Positions 39,402-48,087 of a DNA stretch of 64,000 nt are shown one piece after another. Every line of letters begins with the position of its first letter. Within the stretch, counting starts at the first letter, position 1. Made by a program: the position numbers and the translations under genes. The DNA is from GCA-2729515 sp036336695 (GTDB taxonomy: Bacteria; Myxococcota_A; UBA9160; SMWR01): positions 12,804 to 76,803 of the forward strand of contig JAYZFQ010000128.1 in NCBI GenBank assembly GCA_036336695.1, given 5' to 3'. Below the pieces are notes generated by a model. That model did not search any database. It saw only the letters and a list, made by a program, of their open reading frames with translations, and was not told the origin of the DNA.

Positions 39402-39902
39402 ATGCGGTGGGGGGAAGTCCACGAGATTCCTTGCTCGATCGCGCGAGCGCTCGCCGTCGTGGGTGAGCGCTGGACACTGCTGATTTTGCGAGAGATTTTC
39501 TTCGGAGCCCGCCGCTTCGACGAGTTGCGCCGGCGTCTGGGGATCGCGCGAAACGTCCTGGCGACCCGGCTCGACCACCTCGTGGACCACGGGGTCCTGG
39601 AGAAGGTGGCCTACCAGGACCGCCCTGCCCGCTACGAGTACCGCCTGACCCGCAAGGGAAGGGAGTTGTACCCGGTCCTGCTCGCCCTCCTGCAGTGGGG
39701 GGACCGCTGGCAGTCCGGCACGGGTCCGCCCAGCCTGACCCTGGTCCACACGAGTTGCGGCGCGCCCATCGAACCCGTCACGGCCTGCGGGCACTGCGGA
39801 GACCCGCTCGCGCCCGCCACGACGCGCGCGCGCATGAGCGCCGAACGGCTTTCTGCTCCCAGCGCGTTGGATTCCGCGCCGCCCCCCCATGCCGGTCGCT
39901 GA
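39402..39902 (+). CDS. HxlR-family winged-helix regulator with C-terminal zinc-ribbon-like end
   Basis: A 166-residue transcription factor. CSIARALAVVGERWTLLILREIFFGARRF is the classic HxlR start with its conserved Cys, followed by the wing and LTRKGRELYPVL. The C-terminus carries TSCGAPIEPVTACGHCGDPL, four Cys that could bind zinc, as in a known HxlR sub-group. It overlaps the next SDR gene by 14 bases, so it may control it or be co-expressed with it. A small TCCC-TTTTT-GGGA stem lies upstream at 39361-39373. Confidence 0.85.
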   Translation: MRWGEVHEIPCSIARALAVVGERWTLLILREIFFGARRFDELRRRLGIARNVLATRLDHLVDHGVLEKVAYQDRPARYEYRLTRKGRELYPVLLALLQWGDRWQSGTGPPSLTLVHTSCGAPIEPVTACGHCGDPLAPATTRARMSAERLSAPSALDSAPPPHAGR

Positions 39903-40656
39903 CTTCGGCCTCGAAGGCAAGGTCGCCATCGTCACCGGGGCGAGCCGGGGGATCGGACGGTCGATCGCCCTGGGTCTTGCGGAACACGGGGCCCACGTCG
40001 CCCTGGCGGCCCGAAAACCGGAGTCACTCGAGGAGGCGGCCGAAGCCATTCGCGCCAAGGGAACCCGTGCGCTCGGCGTTTCGACGAACGTTCGGCGCCC
40101 CGAAGAACTCCAGCGACTGGTGGAAGAAACCGTTCGAGAATTCGGGCGTATCGACATCCTGGTCAACAACGCGGGGACGACACCCGTGTTCGGTCCCGTA
40201 CAGGAAATCGACGAAGGCGCCTGGGACGTGATCATGAACACGAACGTGAAGGCGCCGCACCTGCTCGGAAACTTCGCACGCGAAGCCATGCTGGCGCATG
40301 GAGAGGGCGGCAGCATGATCAACGTGAGCTCCATGGGCGGGATTCGGGCTTCGGAGGTCATCGGGGGCTACTCCGTCTCGAAGGCCGCGCTCATCATGCT
40401 GACCCAGGTCCAGGCCAAGTGCTGGGGTCCCGACGGAATCCGTGTCAACTGCATCGCCCCGGGCCTGATCAAGACCGAGTTCGCGCGCACGCTGTGGGAC
40501 GACCCGAAAATCAGCCGGGCCTCGATCCGAGAGGCGGCCCTGGGCCGACTGGGCGACGCCGACGAAATGGCTGGCGCCGTGGTCTACCTCTGCAGCCCCG
40601 CCGCATCCTTCGTCACGGGCCAGACCCTGGTGCTCGACGGAGGGCGCATCCTCTAA
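39889..40656 (+). CDS. Short-chain dehydrogenase/reductase (FabG-like)
   Basis: A 255-residue classical SDR. VAIVTGASRGIGRSIALGL binds the cofactor, with ALAARKPE after strand two suggesting NADP(H). DILVNNAGT and NVSSMGG carry the conserved Asn and Ser, and Y-S-V-S-K is the catalytic Tyr-Lys pair. The ending FVTGQTLVLDGGRIL is typical of FabG-like 3-oxoacyl reductases and glucose-dehydrogenase-like enzymes. Its coupling with an HxlR regulator suggests a specific inducible reductase, for example for an aldehyde or ketone. Convergent with mlaC. Confidence 0.85.
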   Translation: MPVADFGLEGKVAIVTGASRGIGRSIALGLAEHGAHVALAARKPESLEEAAEAIRAKGTRALGVSTNVRRPEELQRLVEETVREFGRIDILVNNAGTTPVFGPVQEIDEGAWDVIMNTNVKAPHLLGNFAREAMLAHGEGGSMINVSSMGGIRASEVIGGYSVSKAALIMLTQVQAKCWGPDGIRVNCIAPGLIKTEFARTLWDDPKISRASIREAALGRLGDADEMAGAVVYLCSPAASFVTGQTLVLDGGRIL

Positions 40657-40680
40657 CCGGCGGGTCGGGCCGCGCTGCGG

Positions 40681-41313
40681 CTACGGACTCGCGGCGAACT
40701 CGGCGTTCCGATCGGACAGCCGGTCGATCAGGCCCTGGGGCCCGTTTCGGGACAGGATCGAACGGAACTGGTCGCGATAGTTGAGCACCAGGCTGATGCC
40801 CTCGACCTTGACGTCGATCACCCGCCAGATCCCGTCCTCGGCCCGCAGGCGGTATTCCACCTCCGCGCCCCCATAGTTGCCACCGACGATCTCGGTCATG
40901 ACCTTGACATCCCCCCGAGGCGCGGGCGCCTGACCGACCACGAGCACCGTCTCCTCGGAGTAGCGGTCGATCCGCTCCCCGTAGGTACGCGCGAGGAAGG
41001 CCTTGAACTCGCGGATGAATGTCTCCTTCTGCTCCGGCGAGAACTCGCGCCAGTACCGGGCAACGACCAACTGGGACATGGTGACGAAATCGAAGCGCTC
41101 CCACGCAATCTTCTCGATCCGACTCCGACGCCCCGCGGTATCCAGCGCGCTGTCGTTGAGGATGACGATCACCTCGTCGACGGTCTTCTGGATGAGCGCA
41201 GTTGCGCCCGAGGGATCCGATGCGCCGCTCGCGGGCGCTGCCAGCAGTGCCAGGAGAAGCGGTGCGCTGCGGAGAATTCTCAACGCGCTAGTCCTGCGCC
41301 GGTCGGTCGGCAT
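40681..41313 (-). CDS. mlaC: MlaC-like periplasmic phospholipid carrier
   Basis: A 210-residue protein with a signal peptide (about 1-30, LLLALLAAPASGA). The mature part matches Ttg2D/MlaC: SRIEKIAWERFDFVTMSQLVVARYWREFSPEQKETF carries the family's middle motif, followed by ERIDRYSEE and the strand-rich VKVMTEIVGG region ending YRDQFRSIL. MlaC ferries phospholipid between the outer-membrane MlaA and the inner-membrane MlaFED complex. It is the last gene of the mla operon and overlaps mlaA by 26 bases. ATG 41313 is the first start after the overlap. Confidence 0.9.
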   Translation of the reverse strand: MPTDRRRTSALRILRSAPLLLALLAAPASGASDPSGATALIQKTVDEVIVILNDSALDTAGRRSRIEKIAWERFDFVTMSQLVVARYWREFSPEQKETFIREFKAFLARTYGERIDRYSEETVLVVGQAPAPRGDVKVMTEIVGGNYGGAEVEYRLRAEDGIWRVIDVKVEGISLVLNYRDQFRSILSRNGPQGLIDRLSDRNAEFAASP

Positions 41314-42145
41314 CGATTTCCAATCCCGGGAAATAGTCGTAATCCTTCAGGGCGTCCTTGTCATCGTCGATCAAGTTGGCCCGGTACTGAGAATAGGCGT
41401 TGCGAACCGAGACGTACCAATCGAGCGATGCACGCCGCTCCGTGTCGAGCTGGTCCCGAATCAGCGATCGCCGGTTCAGGGCGTCGGCTCCCGCCAGGCC
41501 GAAACTCACCGCGAGAGGAATGAAGAACCCGATCGCCCGGAGTCCGGTATCCACGATCAGACCGAACCCATCCCGAAGATTGGAGGGTCCGAAGAACGGG
41601 AGCATCAGGTAGGGACCCGGCGGGACGCCCCAGAAGCCGAGGGTCTGGCCGAAGTCCTCGGGCTTGCGGTGGAGCCCGAGCGTCGACGCGGGATCCATCA
41701 AACCGGCGATCCCCACCGTCGAGTTCAGGAGAAAGCGCGCCAGACAGACACCGGCCTGGGTCATGTCGAGTTGGAAGACATCGTTGGCGAAATCGATCGG
41801 GAAGCGGAGGTTGTCGAAGGCGTTCCGAATGGCGTGCTGGACGAAGTCGGGAAGCACGTAGTCCCAGGCCTTCGAGACCGGCTCGATTGCGTACCGGTCG
41901 AGGCCTTCGTTGAGCCGGAAGATCTGCCGGTTCATCGGCTCCAGGGGGTCGCCCTGCGCCACGTCCTCCTCGTACTCCTCCTCGAAGTCGAGTTCGTCGT
42001 GATGGGCGGCCGCGTCGGACGATGCAGCGGCCGTGTCCGGGACGGGATCTTCCGCGCGTGCCGCGGTGGCCCACATCGGACCGGCCCCGAGACACGCCAG
42101 CGCAAGGGCGAAAAGCCACCCCGAGGCCCGGCTCATGCTTCCCAT
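41288..42145 (-). CDS. mlaA: MlaA (VacJ) outer-membrane lipoprotein-type phospholipid exporter
   Basis: A 285-residue protein of the MlaA family, which pulls misplaced phospholipid from the outer leaflet of the outer membrane. The N-terminus is a signal sequence (MSRASGWLFALALACLGAG); a lipobox Cys is visible at L-A-C-L-G. An acidic linker (EEEYEEDV) precedes the family core DPLEPMNRQIFRLNEG, FVQHAIRNAFDNL, ARFLLNSTVG and GLMDPAS. ATG 42145 overlaps the mlaD stop by one base; ATG 42136 (MSRAS) is a possible alternative. In many genomes mlaA lies elsewhere; here it is inside the operon. Confidence 0.93.
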   Translation of the reverse strand: MGSMSRASGWLFALALACLGAGPMWATAARAEDPVPDTAAASSDAAAHHDELDFEEEYEEDVAQGDPLEPMNRQIFRLNEGLDRYAIEPVSKAWDYVLPDFVQHAIRNAFDNLRFPIDFANDVFQLDMTQAGVCLARFLLNSTVGIAGLMDPASTLGLHRKPEDFGQTLGFWGVPPGPYLMLPFFGPSNLRDGFGLIVDTGLRAIGFFIPLAVSFGLAGADALNRRSLIRDQLDTERRASLDWYVSVRNAYSQYRANLIDDDKDALKDYDYFPGLEIDADRPAQD

Positions 42146-42603
42146 TACTGCTCCTCCAACCCCGCGTCGTTCACGAAGCGGCCGATCAGCCGCTCGATGG
42201 AAAGTGCGCTCTCCGTCAGTTCGATCTCGTCGCCGGTCTGTAGGATATCCTCCTCAGCGCCGGGCTCCAGCGCCACGAACTGGTCCCCCAGAACGCCGGA
42301 CGTGAGGATTCGCGCGGCACTGTCCACCGGCACCTCGAGTTCCCCGTCGAGTTCGAGGACGACACGCGCCCGCAGCAATTCGTCCAGCTCGACGCCCGAC
42401 ACCTCGCCGACCTTCACGCCGGAGATCGACACCGGCGAGCGCTGCTTGAGCCCCCCGACATCGTCGAAGGCGGCGTAAACCGTGAGGCCGCCCGGGCGTT
42501 TCCAGGAAAGGCCGCCGACCTGGAACGTCAGGTACCCGAGCGCCCCAAGCCCCACCAGGACGAAGAGTCCCACCAGGAGATCTCGGACGGGCGAAGGCTG
42601 CAT
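42145..42603 (-). CDS. mlaD: MlaD-like MCE-domain protein
   Basis: A 152-residue inner-membrane-anchored MCE protein. One membrane helix near residues 7-26 (LLVGLFVLVGLGALGYLTF) is followed by a single MCE domain with VYAAFDDVGGLKQRSPVSISG and VGEVSGVEL. GVLGDQFVALEPG is the usual mid-domain motif. MlaD hexamers form the lipid tunnel on the ABC transporter. ATG 42603 follows GGAGG. The frame is open for 22 more codons upstream with no conserved residues. Confidence 0.92.
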   Translation of the reverse strand: MQPSPVRDLLVGLFVLVGLGALGYLTFQVGGLSWKRPGGLTVYAAFDDVGGLKQRSPVSISGVKVGEVSGVELDELLRARVVLELDGELEVPVDSAARILTSGVLGDQFVALEPGAEEDILQTGDEIELTESALSIERLIGRFVNDAGLEEQ

Positions 42604-42619
42604 CTGGAATCCTCCCCGC

Positions 42620-43396
42620 TCACACGCCCCAGAGGGCCGTGATGGCGTAGTCGAAGACGAGGACCGCAACGGACGCGGTCACCACGGTCCCTGTGGTGGC
42701 GGCGCTGACACCGGCTGCCGTGGGCTCTGCGGTATAGCCCCGGTAGGTCGCAATGATGGCGACCAGGGTTCCGAACACCACGGATTTGAGCACGCTTCCC
42801 GCAATGTCCTGGCCGAAGACGATCGCCGATTCCAGGCTGGACCAGTACTGGCCGCCGTCCAGCCCGAGGTAGGACACGCCCACCAGGTATCCGCCGAAGA
42901 TCGCGAAGACGATGAAGAGCGCGTTCAGCAGCGGCATTGCCACCACCATCGCCTTCGCCTTGGGCGCAACCACGAAGTCGAGCGGATCGACGGACATCAT
43001 GCGGAGCCCGTCGAGTTGCTCCGTGGTCACCATGGTCGCGATCTGGGCCGCCATGGCTGACGCCGCACGTCCCGTCACCAGGAGTGCCGTCAATACCGGG
43101 CCGAGTTCGCGCACCAGCACGAGCCCGACCACGGCACCCAGGGAGCCTTCCGCACCGAAGCGAGCCAGGTTGTAGTAGCCCTGGAGCGCCAGCACCGCGC
43201 CCACCGTGAGCCCGGACAGGCAGATGATCGCCAGGGACAGCACCCCGACGTCGTAGAGTTCTTCGATGAAGCGCCGGACGCGGTAGCGCGGCAAGACGCC
43301 GGCGCGCACCACGCCGCCCACGAATACACCCATGCGGCCGAGTTCGCTCACGGAGCCGAGCACGCGCAGGCCCAGGCGCTCGATGGGACGCCTCAC
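42620..43396 (-). CDS. mlaE: MlaE-like ABC transporter permease
   Basis: A 258-residue multi-pass permease of the MlaE/TTG2B family. Conserved parts are GLTVGAVLALQGYY, the coupling-helix region VLVRELGPVLTALLVTGRAASAMAAQIATM, EQLDGLRMM with its conserved Asp, and ATTGTVVTASVAVLVFDY at the end. It is the inner-membrane channel of the phospholipid transporter. GTG 43396 overlaps the mlaF stop (GTGA). A 16-base gap separates it from mlaD. Confidence 0.93.
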   Translation of the reverse strand: MRRPIERLGLRVLGSVSELGRMGVFVGGVVRAGVLPRYRVRRFIEELYDVGVLSLAIICLSGLTVGAVLALQGYYNLARFGAEGSLGAVVGLVLVRELGPVLTALLVTGRAASAMAAQIATMVTTEQLDGLRMMSVDPLDFVVAPKAKAMVVAMPLLNALFIVFAIFGGYLVGVSYLGLDGGQYWSSLESAIVFGQDIAGSVLKSVVFGTLVAIIATYRGYTAEPTAAGVSAATTGTVVTASVAVLVFDYAITALWGV

Positions 43397-44181
43397 CCCG
43401 TGCTCCCTTCGGCGGGCACCTCATCGCCCCGCTCGGCGGCCAGGAAATCGACGATCGCGCGTTCGGAGCTGTCGGCCAGGCGATCCGGCTCGCCCGACAC
43501 GGCACGCCCCTCGGTCAGGAATACGATCCGGTGGGCCATGCGCATGGACGATGCCAGGTGATGCGAAGCGACGAGCATCGTGAGCCCCAGGCGCTGGTTG
43601 AGATCGACCAGGAGCCTCTCGATGCGCCGCACATTGAGCGGATCGAGCCCCGAGAACGGCTCGTCGCAGAGCACGATCTCGGGTTCCGTCACCAGGGCGC
43701 GGGCCAGGGCCGCACGCCGGCTCATGCCGCCGGAGAGTTCGCGCGGATAGAGAGGTCCGGCGTCGGGAAGACCGACCGAGTCCAGGCGCCGCGCCACCTC
43801 GGTGGCGATCTCCGTTTCGCTCCGGTCCGAGTGTTCCCGCAACGGCAGCGCCACATTGTCGGCAACGGTCATGGAATCGAGCAACGCCCCGTACTGGAAG
43901 AGCATCCCGATCCGGTCGCGCATGCGGTAGAGGTCGGCGTGACCGAGCGCCGCGACATCCTGGCCGGCGACCCGCACCGCCCCGGAGTCGGGACGCGTGA
44001 GCCCGCCGATCAGCCGCAGCAACGTGCTCTTCCCGGCACCGCTCTCGCCGAGAATCACCGTGATCTGGCCGCGGACGAAGCCGCAACTGAGCCCCTGGAA
44101 CACGCGGCGGCCCGCCCGGGACAGGTGGACACCGTCCACGGCGATCCGAAACTCGTCCAGAACCTCTGCGCGGTCCGCCAC
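43393..44181 (-). CDS. mlaF: MlaF-like ABC transporter ATPase
   Basis: A 262-residue ATPase for phospholipid transport. Walker A is G-E-S-G-A-G-K-S-T near residue 46, the Q-loop is MLFQYGALLDSMTV, the signature is YPRELSGGMSRRAALARAL, Walker B is IVLCDEPFSGLDP, and the switch histidine is in VASHHLA. A C-terminal extension fits the family and could bind an MlaB-like partner; no mlaB (STAS) gene is in the operon. GTG 44181 is used; GGAGG upstream is unusually close. A possible -10 TAGTAT lies at 44212-44217 on this strand. Confidence 0.93.
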   Translation of the reverse strand: MADRAEVLDEFRIAVDGVHLSRAGRRVFQGLSCGFVRGQITVILGESGAGKSTLLRLIGGLTRPDSGAVRVAGQDVAALGHADLYRMRDRIGMLFQYGALLDSMTVADNVALPLREHSDRSETEIATEVARRLDSVGLPDAGPLYPRELSGGMSRRAALARALVTEPEIVLCDEPFSGLDPLNVRRIERLLVDLNQRLGLTMLVASHHLASSMRMAHRIVFLTEGRAVSGEPDRLADSSERAIVDFLAAERGDEVPAEGSTG

Positions 44182-44313
44182 GCCTCCCCCCGAAGTCCAG
44201 TCGTCGCGCGGATACTAGCCCGAGTGGGCCCGAGGCGTGACGCGGCCGGGGGTCGATCCGTGCCCCGTCTTTGCCACACTCACAGCCCTCGCACCGAACG
44301 CACAGGAGGCGGG

Positions 44314-45084
44314 ATGCCCCGGGACGCCGCGAAGTCGCCCCCCCAAAACGGGACAGGAGCCGAGTTGGTCGCCGCCGCCCGTGCGCTCGAGCGGAGCGTG
44401 GGCCGCCTGCGCTTCGGGCGCCCCGTCACCCACGTCTACAACCCGCTCTCCTACGCACGCCGCGCCCACGCGGCCTACCTGGAACGCTACGGCGCTTCAC
44501 CCAAGCGGGTCGTCTTCCTCGGCATGAACCCCGGACCCTTCGGAATGGCCCAGACCGGCGTCCCTTTCGGCGCGGTCGCACCGGTGCGCGACTGGCTGCA
44601 GGTGGAGGCCCGAATCGGGCGCCCGCGGCTCGAACACCCCAAGCGGCCCGTACTCGGTCTCGACTGCCCGCGAAACGAGGTGAGCGGAGAACGTCTCTGG
44701 GGAGCAATCCGCGCCCATTGGAAACACCCCGCACGTTTCTTCCGCAGCCATTTCGTCGCGAACTACTGCCCGCTCCTGTTCCTCGAGGAGACGGGGCGCA
44801 ACCGCACGCCGGACAAGCTCGCCGCTGGAGAGCGCGAACCCCTCTTCAAAGCCTGCGACCGGCACCTCGTCCGGCTGGTCGATGCCCTCGACCCGGACTG
44901 GGTGGTGGGAATCGGCGCGTTCGCCGAGGAGCGCGCCCGCACGGTCCTGGCGGGGCGCAACCTGAAGATCGGCCGGGTACTCCACCCCAGCCCGGCGAAC
45001 CCACGCGCTCAGAAGGACTGGGCGGGAACCGTAGGAAGGGAACTCGCAGACCTGGGCATCTGCCAGCGCGGAGGTACGCGATGA
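44314..45084 (+). CDS. SMUG1-type uracil-DNA glycosylase
   Basis: A 256-residue base-excision-repair enzyme. G70MNPGPFGMAQTGVPFG86 is the SMUG1 motif A, with Asn in place of the usual catalytic Asp, as in that family. NRVVLHPSPANPRA-like LHPSPANPRAQ near residues 223-232 is motif B with the conserved His. RSHFVANYCPLLFL carries the uracil-recognition asparagine. ATG 44314 follows AGGAGG (44304-44309). It begins 133 bases from mlaF on the other strand and overlaps the alkaline phosphatase gene by four bases (ATGA). SMUG1 enzymes are common in animals and scattered in bacteria. Confidence 0.88.
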   Translation: MPRDAAKSPPQNGTGAELVAAARALERSVGRLRFGRPVTHVYNPLSYARRAHAAYLERYGASPKRVVFLGMNPGPFGMAQTGVPFGAVAPVRDWLQVEARIGRPRLEHPKRPVLGLDCPRNEVSGERLWGAIRAHWKHPARFFRSHFVANYCPLLFLEETGRNRTPDKLAAGEREPLFKACDRHLVRLVDALDPDWVVGIGAFAEERARTVLAGRNLKIGRVLHPSPANPRAQKDWAGTVGRELADLGICQRGGTR

Positions 45085-46589
45085 AGGCATCCTGGAGCCG
45101 AATCCTGCTCGGAGGACTCTCGATCACGCTCGCCTGGAGCGCGAGTGCCGCGGGAGAGGGCCCCGAAAAATGGCTCCGGGACGGGCGGAAAGCGGTAGAA
45201 CGCGCCCGGTCCCTGCAGCCGGCCGGTGCGCGCGCCAAGAACGTGATCGTCTTCATCGGGGACGGGATGGACCTTTCCACGATCACGGCGGCGCGGATCC
45301 TCGAGGGACAGTTCCAGGGAGGGACCGGCGAGTCGAACCGCCTCGCGTTCGAGGAGCTTCCCCACGTCGCCCTGGCGAAGACCTACAACACGAACCAGCA
45401 GGTTCCCGATTCGGCCGGAACGATGACCGCCATCCTGACTGGCGCAAAAACGCGAGCGGGCGTCGTCGGACTCGACGAACGCGCGACCCGCGGCGATGCG
45501 TCCAGCGCCACCGGACACGAGTTGAGAAACCTCTTCCAGCAGGCCGAGGAACGCGGTGTGGCCACGGGCATCGTGACGACGACACGGGTCACCCACGCGA
45601 CGCCGGCCGCCGCGTACGCGCACACGCCGGAGCGCAACTGGGAAGACGACACCGATCTCTCCAGCGCCGCCCGGGAAGCCGGTTTCCGAGACATCGCCCG
45701 CCAGCTCGTCGAGTGGCGCTACGGAGACGGGATCGACGTGGTGCTCGGTGGCGGGCGCAGCCAGTTCCTACCACGAGAGCGCAGCGACCCTGAATACCCG
45801 GACATCAAGGGGCGGCGAGCAGACGGTCGAGACCTGGTCGCCGAATGGCAGGCGCGCCACCCGGCGGGTCGCACGGTGTGGAACCGGGCCGAGTTCGATG
45901 CCGTGGACCCTGGGGAGACCCGTAGTCTGTTGGGCCTGTTCGAGCCGAGCCACATGCAGTTCGAGCTCGAACGCAGCAAGGACAAATCGGGAGAACCCTC
46001 CCTCGCCGCCATGACCGAAAAGGCCATCGCCATCCTGGCCCGGAACGCGAAGGGCTACGTACTGCTCGTGGAAGGCGGGCGCATCGACCACGCCCACCAT
46101 CTGGGCAACGCCCACCGGGCCCTGGTCGATACCATCGCGCTCTCCGACGCCGTCCGCGCGGCGCGCAAGCAGACGAGCGCCGAGGACACGCTGATCCTCG
46201 TCACGGCCGACCATGGCCACGTGCTCACGATCGCCGGCTACCCCACCCGGGGAAACCCGATCCTGGGCAAGGTGGTGGAGAACGACGAACGGGGGGAAGC
46301 CCGGTCCGATTTCGCCACGGACCGCAACGGGCTGCCGTACACCACCCTCGGCTACCAGAACGGCCCCGGGGTCCGAAAGATGCGCCCGGACCTGAGCACG
46401 GTGGACACCACCGAGCCCGAGTTCCGTCAGGAGGCGCTGGTGCCACTTGCCGCCGAGACGCACTCGGGCGAGGACGTGCCGGTCTTCGCCGGCGGGCCGG
46501 GCGCGGCGCTCTTCCACGGGGTGCAAGAGCAGAGCTACCTCTACCACGCAATCGTCGAAGCGCTCGGCTGGGGCGAACCGGAATCCTGA
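45081..46589 (+). CDS. Secreted alkaline phosphatase (PhoA family)
   Basis: A 502-residue periplasmic phosphatase. A signal peptide (about 1-24, ending W-S-A-S-A-A) is followed by NVIVFIGDGMD with metal ligand D61. S111 in VPDSAGTMTA is the phosphorylated serine. VEGGRIDHAHH (near 331-341) and T-A-D-H-G-H (375-380) hold the other metal ligands, with His in ETHSGEDVPV near the end. All expected ligands are present, so it should be an active zinc/magnesium phosphomonoesterase. It is coupled to the SMUG1 gene by ATGA; no Pho box is visible upstream within that gene. Confidence 0.88.
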   Translation: MKASWSRILLGGLSITLAWSASAAGEGPEKWLRDGRKAVERARSLQPAGARAKNVIVFIGDGMDLSTITAARILEGQFQGGTGESNRLAFEELPHVALAKTYNTNQQVPDSAGTMTAILTGAKTRAGVVGLDERATRGDASSATGHELRNLFQQAEERGVATGIVTTTRVTHATPAAAYAHTPERNWEDDTDLSSAAREAGFRDIARQLVEWRYGDGIDVVLGGGRSQFLPRERSDPEYPDIKGRRADGRDLVAEWQARHPAGRTVWNRAEFDAVDPGETRSLLGLFEPSHMQFELERSKDKSGEPSLAAMTEKAIAILARNAKGYVLLVEGGRIDHAHHLGNAHRALVDTIALSDAVRAARKQTSAEDTLILVTADHGHVLTIAGYPTRGNPILGKVVENDERGEARSDFATDRNGLPYTTLGYQNGPGVRKMRPDLSTVDTTEPEFRQEALVPLAAETHSGEDVPVFAGGPGAALFHGVQEQSYLYHAIVEALGWGEPES

Positions 46590-46615
46590 GCTGCCGGAAA
46601 GTCCATCCCCGCGAC

Positions 46616-47266
46616 TCAGCGCAGCCGGCGGATGCGTTCCTCCCAGGTTCCGGTGGGGGTACGGAACAAGAGAACGCGCCGGTTGGTCGTCACGTTCACG
46701 AGGTTGGCACTGGCCTGCACCGATTCGATCCGCTCCTCCAAGTCCAGCTTGATCGGGAAGAACCCCCCGGCAACGGGGGAGAGGCCGAGGGCGCGCCGAT
46801 CGGTCACGACCACCCCTGCATTCTCTCCGACTGCAACGTCGACCACGCGCTCCCGGAGACCCAGCGACGTCTCGACGAGGTTTCCACTCCCCCCGTCGAA
46901 GCCGATCGCCCGGTTCGAAGTCACGATCAGGGCCACCCGGTCACCGAGCAAGGCCCGTTCGGGCAGAACCTCGCCCCGCTGACGAGCGGCAACCTGCCAC
47001 GCAGCAGATCCCACGGCAGCGGCCAGGATTCGCTGGTCCGTGATCGCCACACCAACCCGGCCCCGCGCGCCGGACCAGGCCAGAGTTTCCTTCAACCGCA
47101 GGGGTACGCTGAGTTGCCCGCCGCTCTCGGCGTCAACGGCGATCAGGTCGCGGTCGAGCAGGAAGACCTCGAGCACGTCGGAGAGAGGCACCTGCAGCGA
47201 CGGGGGCGCGGCAGCCGCCGTCCCGGCACCGACGACCAGCAACAGGAGGAACAAAACACGGCGCAT
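46616..47266 (-). CDS. Secreted protein of about five 40-residue repeats, function unknown
   Basis: A 216-residue protein with a signal peptide (MRRVLFLLLLVVGAGTAAAA, residues 1-20). The rest shows a repeating phrase, hydrophobic-x-V-T-x-x-R-x-h-G-h, at about residues 71-81 (VGVAITDQRIL), 111-123 (VALIVTSNRAIGF), 151-162 (GVVVTDRRALGL) and 189-201 (LVNVTTNRRVLLF). The spacing is 39-40 residues; a weaker copy lies at 41-60. Each phrase is followed by a strand and a basic R-E-R-x segment. The pattern fits a small beta-propeller or beta-trefoil-like fold. ATG 47266 is chosen for the signal peptide. I do not recognise the family. Confidence 0.6.
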   Translation of the reverse strand: MRRVLFLLLLVVGAGTAAAAPPSLQVPLSDVLEVFLLDRDLIAVDAESGGQLSVPLRLKETLAWSGARGRVGVAITDQRILAAAVGSAAWQVAARQRGEVLPERALLGDRVALIVTSNRAIGFDGGSGNLVETSLGLRERVVDVAVGENAGVVVTDRRALGLSPVAGGFFPIKLDLEERIESVQASANLVNVTTNRRVLLFRTPTGTWEERIRRLR

Positions 47267-47328
47267 GCCTTCAATCGATAGCGCCGACCGCTTCCCACGG
47301 CGAACCCGGCCAGCGGCCCGCGGAGGCA

Positions 47329-48087
47329 TCAGGAGTCGTTTTCCTGGGCTTCGAGCCAGGCCTCCGCCGCCCGGTAGGCCGCGACGGTTCCCACGTCGAA
47401 ACGAGCGCCCCGCATCGCGTGGGTGAACACCGGCTCCCGTTCCGCGAGCCATGCCAGGAACGCGCCGGGGGGATCCGCAGCGGGGCACGCGGCCAGGAAC
47501 GCGGGCAACTGCTCCAAGGCGCCCGGCTCCAGCACGTAGCAGGGAGGACAGGCCCAGTCGCTCGGCGGCTCGGCGGGCTTTTCGACGAAGCGCTCGATCC
47601 GACCCGCGTCGCCCAGGACCGCCACGCCACTGCGGCGGAGACGCGCGGGGTCCGGCTCACGGTACGCCAAGACCAGATTGCGGGGCACCGCCGCCGCGTC
47701 TGCCAGAAATGCCCGAAGATCGCACCGGAACAGGTTGTCTCCCGCCGCGACGAGGGTCGGGCCGGTGGCCGGGTGTACGTCGAGGGCCAGGGCCAGGTCC
47801 CGACACGCGCCGAGACGCGTCTCGTTGTCCCGGGCGCCGTCGTTCACCAGGTCGAGGGCGAACCCCGCGTTCCGTCGCAGCCACCCGTCTCGCCACGCTT
47901 CGAAGTCGCCGGCAAAACGCCCGTTCGTCACCACGACGAGATGATCCACACGGCCCGTCGCCGCGAGCTGTTCGACGAGGTCGTCGAGGAGCGGTTTCCC
48001 GCGCACCGGCAACAGGGGCTTGGCACGGTCGGCGGTCAGCGGAAGGAGCCGCGTGGCGAAACCCGCGCAGAGAAGAACCGCCTTCAT
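47329..48087 (-). CDS. Nucleotidyltransferase (sugar-1-phosphate NTP transferase, RmlA-like)
   Basis: A 252-residue nucleotidyltransferase. The N-terminus MKAVLLCAGFATRLLPLT replaces the usual LAGGxGTRL with C-A-G-F-A-T-R-L, a variant seen in GlmU/ManC-like and MurNAc-type enzymes. AKPLLPVRGKPLLDDL gives the second motif, VAAGDNLF the metal-binding Asp, and RFDVGTVAAYRAAE the C-terminal strand. It probably activates a sugar-1-phosphate made by the neighbouring kinase. ATG 48087 overlaps the kinase stop by four bases. Confidence 0.8.
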   Translation of the reverse strand: MKAVLLCAGFATRLLPLTADRAKPLLPVRGKPLLDDLVEQLAATGRVDHLVVVTNGRFAGDFEAWRDGWLRRNAGFALDLVNDGARDNETRLGACRDLALALDVHPATGPTLVAAGDNLFRCDLRAFLADAAAVPRNLVLAYREPDPARLRRSGVAVLGDAGRIERFVEKPAEPPSDWACPPCYVLEPGALEQLPAFLAACPAADPPGAFLAWLAEREPVFTHAMRGARFDVGTVAAYRAAEAWLEAQENDS

